From Tieghemostelium lacteum (Eukaryota > Evosea > Eumycetozoa > Dictyosteliales > Raperosteliaceae): a stretch of 64,000 bases of DNA. This document shows positions 10,021 through 21,800 of this stretch, piece after piece. Numbering within the stretch: the first letter of the stretch is position 1; each line of letters opens with the position of its first letter. The notes under the pieces were generated by a model. It made no database searches, had not been told where the DNA came from, and saw only the letters and a program-made list of their open reading frames with translations. The stretch is from contig LODT01000051.1 of the NCBI GenBank assembly GCA_001606155.1, positions 744,001 through 808,000 of the forward strand. The letters run 5' to 3'. The position numbers were made by a program, and so were the translations under genes.

Positions 10021-10106
10021 ATTACTTTTTATCATCTTATAAAAAAATGTACATATATAGAAACCCCATTAAAAAAACCAAATATCTAGAATACAATCGT
10101 ATTTTC

Positions 10107-10130
10107 TTTTTTTTTTTTTTTTTTTTTTTT
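10107..10130 (+). promoter_or_regulatory. Oligo(T) tract ahead of the glyoxalase gene
   Basis: A run of 24 T on the plus strand, 47 bases before the ATG at 10178. Such dT tracts next to transcription start sites are a standard feature of dictyostelid promoters. Assignment as part of the core promoter is by position only. Confidence 0.4.
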
Positions 10131-10177
10131 ATTTCATTGAAGTTGAATACCTCCGAACTTTAAATTAATATTAGAAA

Positions 10178-10670
10178 ATGAGAATTTTACATACTATGTT
10201 AAGAGTTGGTGATCTTGAAAGATCAATTAATTTCTATACCAATATATTGGGTATGAGAGTATTAAGAAGACAAGAGAATTTAGAATATAAATATACTTTG
10301 GTATTTGTTGGTTACACTGATGAAAGTGATGGTGCTGTTATTGAGGTATGCATAAAAGCACTAGGATACCCTATTGTCAAACTCAACATTTGAACATGTA
10401 AATCTAATGTAAATTTAATAAATATAGTTAACTTATAATCATGGAGTTGAAAGCTATGAGCTAGGAACTGCTTATGGTCATATTGCTATTGGTGTTGATG
10501 ATGTCGCTGCAACTGTAGAAAAAATTAGAGCTGCTGGTGGAAAAGTAACTAGAGAAGCTGGTCCTGTTAAAGGTGGTTCTACTATTATTGCATTTGTAGA
10601 AGACCCAGACCACTACAAAATTGAATTAATTGGTGAATCTGATATGTCAAAAGGTTTAGGTGGAAAATAA
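10178..10670 (+). CDS. gloA: Glyoxalase I (lactoylglutathione lyase), bacterial GloA type
   Basis: Converts the hemithioacetal of methylglyoxal and glutathione to S-lactoylglutathione. Two exons, 10178-10345 and 10428-10670, give 136 residues. The four metal ligands of the E. coli-type enzyme are at the same positions: H5 (MRILH), E56 (AVIE), H74 (AYGH) and E122 (YKIE). The stretches [19 protein letters not shown] and REAGPVKGG are also strongly conserved with bacterial GloA. The length matches the short, Ni/Co-activated bacterial class rather than the longer animal/fungal Zn enzyme. The intron begins directly after the E56 codon. A spliced gene between ordinary amoeba genes rules out simple bacterial contamination. 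Confidence 0.93.
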
Positions 10671-10899
10671 ATCAAACTTTTGATACCAAAAAATAAGAGA
10701 TCCTTGGATACAAATGTAAGATAACGAAAAAAACTTATAAACATTATAAATTTCCTTTTTTTTTATTTGAAAGTGTGGTTGTGGTGTGTTGGGGTTGGGG
10801 GATATATAATATCTAGATAAAAATGGCAATGGGTAAAATTTAAATTACACAATGGTTAAACTGAAAATTAATGTGATATTGGAATGAAATGTTAAGCTT

Positions 10900-11802
10900 T
10901 TAAATACTGTGACTATGTGAACCTTCATTGATGGATGGTTTAATTGAACCATGTTTCTTTTTAATGACACCAAAATAGATACCTAAAAATAATACTAGTG
11001 CAATGAGGGTAATGATTACACAAATAACTAAAATGAACATTTTCTTTCTGTATGAGGATTTATATTCCATTGCATGACCTAGATCATCAGTAGCTGCAAT
11101 AACATTGTCATCGGCAGTTTCAATGTTATCATTTGCCTGTTCCAACATTTGACCTTGTTCGCCTACCAACATTGAGATATCTTTAACTGCTGCATTGAGC
11201 TCTTGTATATCAGTTAACAGCTCTTTAGTCTGTTTGTTTCTCTCTTCTATAATCTTGTTATAGATCTCGTCATCCTGTTCCAAATCATAGGTCTGTTCAA
11301 GACCTTGTTCACCTACAACTGTGGGTTGTATACCACTATTTCTCAATGAACTTGGTCTAAATGATCCATAGGGTGTTATAGAATCTTGAATAGGTTCAGA
11401 TTGTGACTCTTTCTGGTTACATTGACTAACCAGTCTGTCAAATAGTGCTGTAGCATCTTTAAATTGTTTAATAAGTTTTTCTTGTTGGAATTTTGGAATT
11501 TGTTTATTATGTGGGAATAACTTTATCTGTGATGAAACTCCCTTTAATTGATCTGCAATTTGTATTTTTTTCTGATGAATTGTAACTCTAAATGTTGTAG
11601 TATCTCTTGAAGTACCTAAATCCTTTATACTCATATCAAATTGAGATATCTCAGAACAAACTCTAGTTAGATTACCAATTACATCATCACTATTATTATT
11701 ATTATTATTTCTGATTGATTTATAATAAAATTAATATATTTTCAAAATTTCATTTATAATAATTCTCAATAATTACCTTAAAAGAGGTTGTCTTTCTGAC
11801 AT
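10900..11802 (-). CDS. Syntaxin (Q-SNARE), syntaxin-7-like
   Basis: Membrane-fusion SNARE of 278 residues. Exon 1 (11777-11802) encodes only MSERQPLLR; exon 2 is 10900-11710. It has an N-terminal helical region, then an acidic linker, a SNARE motif at about 183-250 (starting EIYNKIIEER and running past the central LVGEQGQMLEQ, with the 0-layer Gln) and one TM anchor at about 235-260 of the C-terminal third. The N-terminal ISQFD-like segment and the SNARE sequence fit the endosomal syntaxin 7/12 group. Unusually, about 20 residues (basic then Ser/His-rich) follow the anchor and would face the lumen. The shadow ORF start at 11634 misses the N-terminal 44 residues restored here. Confidence 0.88.
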
Positions 11803-12238
11803 ATTTTCAAATTGTGTTTCTACTCAAGGAACTGATGACGAAAAATAAAACTATGAAAATTTTAAAAAAAAAATTAAAGAGAGATATTTTTTTAATTGAA
11901 AAATTAAAAGACATTTCATTCCCGATCTTATTCCAGTTCACTTAAGACTGAATTGTTAATAATTATTTTTATGTTTTTGGTGAATTGGGGTTCCACATCA
12001 ATATGATTTTTAAAAATTACTGATCATCCGCTTCTGATTTTTTTCAACTTAAAATAACTTAATTTTTTTTTTTTTTTTATATTTTTTATACAATTTCACC
12101 CCAAAACACAAACACACACCAAGTGGGAATATTTATTTTTTTGAATGTTTTAAAAATTCAAATTTAAAACTACTCATTATAACAACTGTACATTAATAAC
12201 AACAATAATAACATACAAACAAAAACAGATTTTAAAAA
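11803..12238. other. Divergent intergenic region, syntaxin / ATG1
   Basis: About 435 bases between two divergently transcribed genes. They contain oligo(A) at about 11861-11872, oligo(T) at about 12062-12081, and AAC/ACA-rich DNA just before the ATG1 start. No coding exon, RNA gene or repeat family was recognised. It presumably holds both promoters. Confidence 0.5.
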
Positions 12239-14281
12239 ATGATGGAATGGATAGGAGATTATCATATTGAGAATAGAATAGGTGCAGGAGCATTTGCTCA
12301 AGTATTTAAAGCTACCAACAAAAAGACAGGTCAATTATATGCCATAAAGATTGTAGATTTATATAGACTCACAGAAAACAATTCTAAACTCAAAGAAAAT
12401 CTAAATTATGAAATCAAAATATTACAGATATCTGGGTGTCATCCCAATATAGTTACACTTTATGAAGTTATAGAGGTAAGCTCTTTTAAGGTGTTTTTGT
12501 AGGGGTTAGAGAAGATATGCTAATAGTATATATTTATAATTATAGGCACCACCTCCACATAAAGATTCTTATTTATATATGGTAATGGAATGTTGTGAAG
12601 GTGATTTTTCAAAATATATAAAGAACCACAAGAAATTGAGTGAAGATAAAGCATTACATTTTATGAGACAATTAACAGAGGGATTAAAGTTTCTAAGAGC
12701 TAGTAATATCATTCATAGGGATTTAAAACCACAAAATTTATTATTAAGGGATCAAGATTCAGAATACCCCATATTGAAGATTGCCGATTTTGGTTTTGCA
12801 AAATTTATAGATGTGCAGTCTCTATCGGATACCTATTGTGGTTCACCACTTTATATGGCACCTGAGATTTTACATCGTAAAAACTATACGGTAAAAGCTG
12901 ATTTATGGTCAGTTGGTGTCATTCTCTATGAAATGTTAGTTGGTGAACCTCCTTTTAATAGTAAAACTGTACAAGATCTCATTCATCAACTAGAGACAAA
13001 GTCCATTAAAGTACCCTCTTATTTAAATATTTCTAGAGATTGTCAAGATTTATTAAATTCTCTGTTACAGGTCAATGAACAAACACGTATTTCCTGGGAA
13101 GATTTCTTTAATCATCCTTGGTTTAAAAAACCTCAAGAGAATCCAATGGCATCTTCTCTAAATTCTTCATTTTTAAATATATTACCTTCAAATTCTCAAT
13201 ATCAAGCTTCATCTCAACAACAACCACCTTTTACAAATAATAATAATAATAATAACAATCCATTAAGATATTCAGGATCTTTACCTTCTAATTTTATATT
13301 ACAACAACAGCAGCAACAATTACAACAACAGCAACAGTTACAACAGTTACAACAATATGGGTACTCGACATCACCACCGCTTGGAATGGATATAAATTTA
13401 CCATTTCAATATAATAATAAAATGTCATCTAATTCATCATCACCTTCAAATTATCCACCACCACCAACAACAGCAACGAATACAACCAATGTAATGAGTA
13501 AATCATTTAGTGAAAAAGATAGAATATTGTATCCATTTAATGATAATAAGCAGAATAGTAGTAGACCTATGAATCCTTTACAGGATTTTGAAAGAGATTG
13601 TGTCATTTTGGATGATGAAATATATTCCATTGACAAGGTATTAAATATAGCTAGAACCATTGCAGAATTGGGTGATTTCAGACAATTTGAACCTATTGAA
13701 TGTCTTCTACTCTATATAAAGGCTTTGAATTTAATGAAAGTAAAAATCCAACAAAACTCACAACAAGTGCTCTCTGAAAATTTTAAATCGACATTTCGTG
13801 ATTACATTAGAAAATCAATACAAATCTATTCTTCAAATGACTATAAACAAAAGATTGATTATATAAATACCATTATTAATAATAGCAACATTAATAATAA
13901 TAATAATAGTAATTTGACTACATCAGGTACTGGAGGAGTAACAACGACAACATCACAACATATTCATATTAATGCACAACAACCAAGTTTACAAGTATTT
14001 ACACCAAACAAATTCATTTATGAATCTGCGTTGGATTTTGGAAAGAAAGGTGCTGTAGAAGAGATTTTAAAAAATTATCAAAAATCTATTCAGTTTTATA
14101 CTGATGGTTTATTGTTATTAGAATATTTATTATCCATCTCACTTGAAAAGGATGATAAAGAAATTTTAAAGAAAATGTATGTATACTTTATCTAATCTAA
14201 CAATACGTAATAACTTATATTAATATCTAATCTTATTATAAATAGTTATATCATCATTTTATGAGAGAATATCTAATGTAA
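12239..14281 (+). CDS. atg1: Autophagy-initiating protein kinase ATG1/ULK
   Basis: Ser/Thr kinase that starts autophagosome formation. Exons: 12239-12475, 12546-14180 and, less surely, 14246-14281, giving 635 residues. The kinase domain starts almost at residue 6 (GDYHIENRIGAGAFAQVFKA, the ATG1-type Gly loop). It keeps the AIKIV lysine, an HRDLKPQN catalytic loop, DFGFAKF and YMAPEIL. A long linker with poly-Asn and poly-Gln follows, then a conserved helical C-terminal region (from about 440) of MIT/EAT type. The phase-consistent last exon gives an ending ...MYLYHHFMREYLM. A different frame of the same DNA (14246-14364) would give a more natural helix, FYERISNVNKLN plus an Asn-rich tail, but no GT donor in the right phase leads into it. 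The 3' end is therefore uncertain; the kinase call is firm. Confidence 0.88.
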
Positions 14282-14508
14282 ATAAGTTAAATATAAGTAA
14301 TAGCCATAATATAAATAGTAATAATAATAATAATAATATTGGTATAGTTGGTACAAATAATTAAATAAATTATATTATTTTTTTGATAATAGAGTTATAT
14401 TATTTTTTTTGTATTTTTTTTATTAATAATTTTGAAATAGGAATATATACATTACAAAAACCAATTATTGCATAAACATAAAGGGAGAAGAGATTACAGG
14501 AGAATAAT

Positions 14509-16572
14509 TTAATAAGGATTTGGGTAATAAGTGCTGGGGATATATTGTTGTGATGTTTGTTGTTGCTGTGGTTGTTGTTGAGGTGGTTGTTGTGATTGAG
14601 GTTGTGGTGGATATTGTTGGTGATGGTACTGTTGGTATTGTTGATATTGGTATTGTTGTTGTTGCTGCTGTTGTTGTTGTTGGTGATGGTATTGTTGGTA
14701 TGGTTGTTGTGGTTGTTGGTGATGGTATTGTTGGTATGGTGGATTATTGATCTGTTGTTGTTGTTGTGGTTGTTGGTATTGTTGGTAATTGTTAGCTTGC
14801 GATAATACTTTAGATTGATTATGGTGATATTGGTTATATCTAATCTGTGGTGGTGAATTACCATTACTATTATTCAATTTAAATACATTTGAAGAAGAGT
14901 TGTTTGAATGATGATGATGATGATGGTAATGTGAATTTGGTGAATTGTGAATTAAATTATTTCCATTGATGTTACTTAATGGAATTGTATTTTGATTATT
15001 TGTAGGTATTATTAGTGGTGATTGATTAGGTGTTGGATATGATTGAAAACTATTAGTCATAACACTACTACTACTAGTATTTATCACCAGTTCAGTACTA
15101 TTTGATAAAACATTAATACTACTATTTCCATTTTGAGTAGTTGTTGATTGACTATTTATACCATTATTGTTATTATTATTTTCATTAGAGTCACTTAGAG
15201 TCAGACTATCAAAACCATTTTGAAGCGAATTTATAAAATTATTTTGTTGAATATGTTGTGGAGGTGGAGGAGGGCCAAGTTGATATTGTTGTTGAAGTTG
15301 TGGTGGGGGTCCCATATGATAATTATTTTGTGGAATGTGGTGTGGTGGGTGATGGGGATGGTGTGGTGGGTGATGATGTGGATGATGTTGAATATGTGGT
15401 GAATGATGTTGAATCATATTGTTATTTTTATTTGGTTTTGGTTGATATATTTGTGCTTGTTGTATGGTCATGATTTGTTGTGGGTTTATAAATTGACCAT
15501 TAAGTGGTTTGAAATTTGGTGAATATTGTTGTTGGTCTGGCATTACTGTGGATGATGGTGGAATATGTGATTGCATGCGATTGTTATGTGATTGATGGTG
15601 ATGATGGTGATGATGGGTATGGTGTGGGTGATGTGAATGCTGTTGTTGTGGTATATTAGAATGGTGATGTTGATCACTTTTACTAATGACAATGTTGTTA
15701 TTGTTATTTAGTGAACTGTGATGTGAGGAATAGTGGTTGTGATTATGATGTTTTTTAGTTGGAGTTAAATGATTTGGTGACGAGTTAGTGGAATTTGATT
15801 GTGAGAATGAATCTTCTTTTTGGTCTGCAAATTTAACGTATATAGGTGTAGATTGTTGAGGTATAAGTGACCCATTCATTGCAGATAATGCAGATAGAGC
15901 CTCTCTTCTAGTTGTAAAGTGAACAAAACCTACACATCTAGAATTACCAGTTTCAGGATCCAAGAGGATCTTTGCATCAATGACTTCACCAAACTTTAAA
16001 AAGATATCACGAAGGATGTCTTTGGTAATGTGTGGTTCCAATCTGTTTATGTACAAATTGGCATGTGTCGATTGTGAACTAGTGGGCTGTGCATAGCTAA
16101 CTTTAATAGGTTTATTGTCAATTTCCATACCATTCACCTCCATTATGGCTTTCAAAGCATCTTCTGATTTTTTAAATTTAACAAATCCATATCCTGAATT
16201 TAGTAGTCCTACACCTGCGGTATTGGATGTAACAGATCCACTACTACTTTGTAAATCCCCATTGCTATTGTGTAATGACACCTGTTGTTGTTGTTGATGG
16301 TCTTTTTTTCTATTAAAAATGACTTTACATGAATCAATTTCTCCAAATTTCTGAAAATGTGTTTTTAGGTCTTCTGATTGATAGGATTTGGGTATATTAT
16401 TAATAATCAAGTTACATAATGCCTCTTGATCAGGATCAAAATCGTTGTTTATAACAGTACTGCTACTTGAGGATTGCAATGAGTTACTAGATGACACCAG
16501 GTTTGGTGTTGTAGGATTAGAACTATGACTAATATTATTATTTGGGGTTGTTGAGTTTGAGCTACTATTCAT
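14509..16572 (-). CDS. RNA-binding protein with two RRMs and a Q/H/N-rich tail
   Basis: Single-exon protein of 687 residues. A Ser/Asn-rich leader is followed by RRM1 (about 52-150; RNP2 LIINNIP, RNP1 YGFVKF, with a Gln-rich insertion) and RRM2 (about 168-250; RNP2 LYINRLE, RNP1 CVGFVHF). The adjacent paired RRMs joined by a short linker resemble the ELAV/Hu and Pab-like tandem arrangement. The remaining 440 residues are low complexity: His runs, Asn runs, Pro/His repeats and a long Gln/Tyr-rich end. Such tails often support condensate formation (inference). Targets are unknown. Reverse-strand ORFs in the Gln/His part are shadows of its repeats. It ends opposite ATG1, tail to tail. Confidence 0.85.
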   Translation of the reverse strand: MNSSSNSTTPNNNISHSSNPTTPNLVSSSNSLQSSSSSTVINNDFDPDQEALCNLIINNIPKSYQSEDLKTHFQKFGEIDSCKVIFNRKKDHQQQQQVSLHNSNGDLQSSSGSVTSNTAGVGLLNSGYGFVKFKKSEDALKAIMEVNGMEIDNKPIKVSYAQPTSSQSTHANLYINRLEPHITKDILRDIFLKFGEVIDAKILLDPETGNSRCVGFVHFTTRREALSALSAMNGSLIPQQSTPIYVKFADQKEDSFSQSNSTNSSPNHLTPTKKHHNHNHYSSHHSSLNNNNNIVISKSDQHHHSNIPQQQHSHHPHHTHHHHHHHQSHNNRMQSHIPPSSTVMPDQQQYSPNFKPLNGQFINPQQIMTIQQAQIYQPKPNKNNNMIQHHSPHIQHHPHHHPPHHPHHPPHHIPQNNYHMGPPPQLQQQYQLGPPPPPQHIQQNNFINSLQNGFDSLTLSDSNENNNNNNGINSQSTTTQNGNSSINVLSNSTELVINTSSSSVMTNSFQSYPTPNQSPLIIPTNNQNTIPLSNINGNNLIHNSPNSHYHHHHHHSNNSSSNVFKLNNSNGNSPPQIRYNQYHHNQSKVLSQANNYQQYQQPQQQQQINNPPYQQYHHQQPQQPYQQYHHQQQQQQQQQQYQYQQYQQYHHQQYPPQPQSQQPPQQQPQQQQTSQQYIPSTYYPNPY

Positions 16573-16854
16573 TGTCTATTATTCGACACGACATTCATTT
16601 AAATATTTCTAATGAATGAATAGTAGAGCAAATTTTTATAAATTAAATTAAAAAAAATTTTAATAAAAGTTTTTTGATCATCAAAAAAAAGGTGTAAAAA
16701 TAGACACTCACTACACACACCTCAATAAATAAAAATCAAAATCACATTTTTAATTAGAGGTTGATTTCTTTTCATTATTTAAATCATTTAAGTTAGAAGT
16801 TTCTCGGAGAAATAAGATATTTATTTTTTTTTTTTTTAATGTTGGGCTGTAGGA

Positions 16855-18576
16855 ATGAATAGAATATTGGTTAGAAACATTTTAAATTTTTGGTTAGAAA
16901 GAGAACCTTTACAAAGTGGTGATATTTATTTTTATAGGTATTTTGTTGGATGTGTTTCTGTGGTTTGTAAGGAATGGAATGAATGGGTTATACAGAGATT
17001 GGAGTTTAACATGAAGGGTTTCGAAATTGAAAGTGTTGAACAATTAATGTGCCTTTCAAAGTGGTTAAAGAGGGGTTTGAAATTCATTAATTTTAGATTT
17101 TATCCACCATTGTTTCTGGTGGATTTTGATGGGACTTTGGATACGGTGCTTGATACACTGGTGTATGCTTTAGAAGACCAAAAGAGAGTGAATGAACTGC
17201 AAGTTAAGATTAAAGAGTTTTTAACAGGTAACCCTAACAAGTATATAAAGTATTTGAAATTTACAGTAGAGAATGCATGGTTACCTGATGGTCACTTAAC
17301 TATTACTAGGAAATATAATCAACAGATTCCCATTTCCTATGTAGAAGATTTAGTACCTTTCACTGACAAACTCAATGGTCAAGTACATCTATTAAATTTA
17401 CATCTTTCCGATCACAAAACCTATAACTTTGAACTGGGTCAAGTTGTAAAGATACTTAATAGATATAATGTAGTGGAATGTAACTTGAATATGGAGGGTA
17501 ATGATTCAGTGTTACTTAACGAGTTGGAACCATTCACTCAATGTCATCATCTAAAAAAACTTTGCATGTCTATTTCAAATATCCATGTTGATACTTTACT
17601 TGAAAATAACCCTCAATTAGAGACTTTGGTAATTTTAGAGGAGAGTGAATACACAGCTTCAAGATCACTGTTTTCACTGACTCTCACCAATCACAAGTCA
17701 CTTAAACATCTCACCAATCACAATTTTAATGATGAATTTTATAAGGATTTCATTTATTATCTATCGAATAACAATGTGATTGAATCACTGAATTTACAAA
17801 CTAGATTCATAGAATTGAATGAATATGACAGTAAAGAACCTACAATATCAAATCAGTCTTTGAAATCCATTATAGTCCATCAAAATCACTGTTCAGCCAA
17901 ATTCTTGGACTTTTGGAAAATACCTTCTGCACTGGAACAGGTAAATGGAGTTTGGACATTTAATAATCTAACTAGATCTAAAGAATACCAAAAACTGCAT
18001 CCTAATCTAAAAACCATGTCAATACACGCAAGTTTACAAACCCACTTTATTCAACTCTCCAAATTTATATCCATTCAACATATTCCTCAAGTAACCAACT
18101 TGGGAATATTATGTTTAAATTCAGACTACTTGAGATTTATACCAAGTCTTTACACTTTTTATTCACTCACTCATCTGACATTAGGGTACACAGCTGAAGA
18201 GGATATAGAGCAATTCATAAGAACTTATAAAAATCATCTAACGTACTTTGAATTCAGTTGTCAGTTGATACAACCTATCGTTGATGTTCTTTTAGATAAC
18301 CCATTATGCCAATCACTCAAAATCAAAGATAACTCAAATATAGGTAGCCTATCCCCATACTATAAACTATTAGAATATAATATAGTTATTAAGGAAATTG
18401 ATTTTGAATATGAGTCTTACAATAGACTATCTGTACCTGAAAAACTAGAGTTTCAATATTACATTAAGAAATATTATAAAACTAAACCTTCTAATCAAAT
18501 TTTCCCACCTCTATCACCAAATTCCATTTCATCTCACTATTGGAAAGCAATCTGTGAATTATCTAAAAATAGTTGA
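16855..18576 (+). CDS. F-box-like / leucine-rich-repeat protein, dictyostelid family (member 1)
   Basis: Single-exon protein of 573 residues. The N-terminal 45 residues (NILNFWLERE...VCKEWNEWVI) follow the F-box-like pattern of this dictyostelid family: a hydrophobic helix, then S/VVCKxWN. The rest is made of irregular leucine-rich repeats (for example LKKLCMSISNIHV, LTHLTLGYT, QSLKIKDNS). If the F-box is real, the protein would be a substrate receptor of an SCF ubiquitin ligase (inference). Two further members of this kind lie at 24673 and 28850. Sequence conservation is weak, so the F-box is judged from pattern and position only. Confidence 0.72.
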   Translation: MNRILVRNILNFWLEREPLQSGDIYFYRYFVGCVSVVCKEWNEWVIQRLEFNMKGFEIESVEQLMCLSKWLKRGLKFINFRFYPPLFLVDFDGTLDTVLDTLVYALEDQKRVNELQVKIKEFLTGNPNKYIKYLKFTVENAWLPDGHLTITRKYNQQIPISYVEDLVPFTDKLNGQVHLLNLHLSDHKTYNFELGQVVKILNRYNVVECNLNMEGNDSVLLNELEPFTQCHHLKKLCMSISNIHVDTLLENNPQLETLVILEESEYTASRSLFSLTLTNHKSLKHLTNHNFNDEFYKDFIYYLSNNNVIESLNLQTRFIELNEYDSKEPTISNQSLKSIIVHQNHCSAKFLDFWKIPSALEQVNGVWTFNNLTRSKEYQKLHPNLKTMSIHASLQTHFIQLSKFISIQHIPQVTNLGILCLNSDYLRFIPSLYTFYSLTHLTLGYTAEEDIEQFIRTYKNHLTYFEFSCQLIQPIVDVLLDNPLCQSLKIKDNSNIGSLSPYYKLLEYNIVIKEIDFEYESYNRLSVPEKLEFQYYIKKYYKTKPSNQIFPPLSPNSISSHYWKAICELSKNS

Positions 18577-18874
18577 ACCTGCAACTCTTCTATTGGCATT
18601 CATGGACAAAATAACGATAAATCATTAAACTCTCACGTCATGACATGATTTTTTTGCATAAAAAAATAAATTTTTTAATCAAACCCGAGGTGCTAAAATA
18701 TCCGGAAAGAGAAGCTTTTTTTAAAAATTTTTTTTTTAATATTTTTGAATTGCAAACCATTATTCTCACATTTAGTACTAAAGGACACCACACAACAAAA
18801 AAAACAGAATAGATACGATAAAAAGAGAGAGTGTGTGAGGGTGTGTGAACTTAAAAATTTAAATTAAAAAAGTC

Positions 18875-21800
18875 ATGACTATATGTTCACCTATAATCAC
18901 TTCAAAGGGACTGTTTTGGAACATCTATGAAGGATACCAACACAGTTCCTTTGTATTACAACACTATAGTGGTCCTATATGGTGGAATGATAAATTTAGA
19001 ATAATACTACTGATTGAACAATCAAATTCTGGAGGATACTTAATTGCATCTTCTTCCAATAGAGAAGATATCATTTCCAATTGGAATATCATTTTAAGTA
19101 TATTTCAAGATAAGGTAGAGAAAACTGGTCTCTCACAATTCTCAGAGACCTTTCTATTGAATATCTATAAGAAACTGTACAAGAAACTCTATAAACTGTC
19201 AGTACTAGAGATTAATAAACTTTCAACATCAAATCACAACCATAAGAACAATCATTTAGTTCATAGTAACAATAGAATATCTGGTAGTTTTCAACAAAGT
19301 CTACCACAACAACACTACAATAATCAACAACAACAACCACAGCAACAACAGGATTTTACAAAAGTTCACTCACCTAGTAAGATTAGGGAGTCATTGAGTG
19401 ATAGTAAACTTGGTATTATACCATTGAATAATATAATGTTAGGCAAACAGAGACGTGTGGGACTGCTTTTTAAGGAACTTTATCAGGCAGATCCTAATCA
19501 GAGTGTAGATAAACTATTGTCAAGTATTGCAAAGATCCTGCCACCTGGACCTGACAATGAATGGGTGGAGTGGCATGAAGAGAATACTGGCATTCGTCCT
19601 ATACACGTAAGTGTACAAAGGATGAATATAGGTCTGATTAAATTCCTCATTGACCAAAAGGTAGATGTAAATATAAAAGATGTTCAAGGATGGTCACCAT
19701 TACATTTCTCAGCATTTGCTGGTAATCTTGAGATTTGTCAATTGTTAATTGAACAAGGAAATGCAGCTGTAATGACAATTTCTAAGGATGGTACCCTACC
19801 TCTTCACTATCTAGCAAAACATTCATTTCAGGACAAAACCAATCAAATTAGTAATAAGTTTCTTCAGATTTTAGAATTACTTTTACAAAAAGGTACACCT
19901 ATAGATGCAAAAACCATTCGTGGTGAATCAGCATTACATAGAGCATGTTTCATGGGAAGTATACAAGTTGCAACATATCTCATTGACAAGAAAGCCAATA
20001 TCGATATACAGAATGTACGTGGTGAGACGCCACTCTACTATGCTGTCATTGGTGGTCATAAGCAAATTGCCAAACTTCTCATAGAAAATGGTGCTGATTC
20101 TGAAATTGGTGGTGCTACTGGTAATGCCATTGATGCAGCTAGAAATACCAATCAAAAAGACCTACTATGTTTTTTGGCAAGTTTTGAAAAGTCACACTCT
20201 TCAAAAGATATTTATTTAGATGATCAAGAAGATCAAGATGGTGATAACAACCAAAATAATAATAATAATAGTAATAGTAATAATAATGAATCAGAAAGTC
20301 TTGTAACATCAAATGATTCAAATATGGAGAAACCATTTTATCCACATGTATTTATTTTTAATGATTTTAAGAATCCTACATGGTGTTCTTATTGTTCTTA
20401 TTACATGTGGGGTTTAAGAAGGCAAGGATTTACTTGTGAGATTTGTGGTTATTCAGTTCATTCAAAATGTAAAAAGAAAGCAACTCTTACAGAATCTTGT
20501 GATTTATCACATAATCATAATATAAAATTAGATAGTAGTAATAGTAATAGTAATAGTAATAATAATAATAATAATACAAATGGTTCTGAAATAGAATCAC
20601 ATAATAATGGTATACCAGAGTCAGGTACATTGTCATCTTCAAATAGTTCATTGTCAAGTTCAATCTCAGTTGATGAATATCTTACTCAAACACAAGATAA
20701 TTTAGAACCACAACCATTACATAAAAAGAAAATCAATAGAAAGAGATTAGAGTCATTGTATAACCATTTCAATGCTCTAGATAAAGATCAAACTGGTGTA
20801 ATCTTTAAAAAGGAATTTGGTCAGAGTCTTGGTTCCATTCTTAATGATTCAAATACCATTTTAAATGCACTCTTTACAGCATTTGATTCCAATGGCGATG
20901 GTAAAATGGATCTAAGAGATTTCCTAAATGGTGTTTCTATTTTACAAAATTCATCATTTAATTCACAATTAAAATGTTTGTATATAACATATGTATATAT
21001 ATATATATAATATACTAAAAAATGAAAATACTAATTAAGTTTAATAATAGTCGCATTTAAAATGTTAGATAAAAATAATAATGGTTATTTAACTATTGGT
21101 GAATTTTGCAGTATTTTGGAGAGTATGCATGCAAGTTTAGAGAATTTAAAAATTAAGACTATCCAACCTATACAATTTATAAAATCAATATTTCCAAAAG
21201 AGTTATATCAACTTAAACCCCAAGAGATACTTTATAGTAATCCTGGTAAAAATAATAGATGTAAATTAGCTAGCAGTACAACTCATATTGGTTTACATAG
21301 AGATAAAATATCACCTCCAACATCAAATTCAGCATCACCACAAACTCTATCACCTCTAAGACAACCATTAGCTTATAGAAATGCTGATGATATAAATAAT
21401 AATAATAGAAAATGGATAAACACAAGTAAACAAGTATCTAATCAATCTATATCGTTACCAAATTTACCAACTTTAAATAATATTTTACAAGACATGTCAT
21501 TAAATAGTAATAGCAATTCAACATCATCTTTACTTTCAGTTAAAAATAATAATAGCAGTATTTTAGATCAAGAAATTAATTTTAGTGCTAAAATATTATT
21601 TAAAGATTACAAGAGAGCTATAGTAAAGAATAAGTTATTTATTCAGAGTTTAGGTTTGGTTTCAGAAGATTGTACTATGGAAAACAGTGAAAGTGATGTA
21701 ATTCAACGAAATAACAAACAACAAAATAATAATATCAGTCAATCTCTAAAATGGATAAATATTGAAGGTAAAGAGATTACATTGGGTCATGAAAATTGGG

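Noticed and set aside
14400-15473. Several ORFs on either strand in the His/Gln-rich part of the two-RRM gene
   Set aside because: Repeat-driven shadows of the minus-strand gene; compositions (poly-Val, poly-Leu, poly-Trp) are not protein-like.
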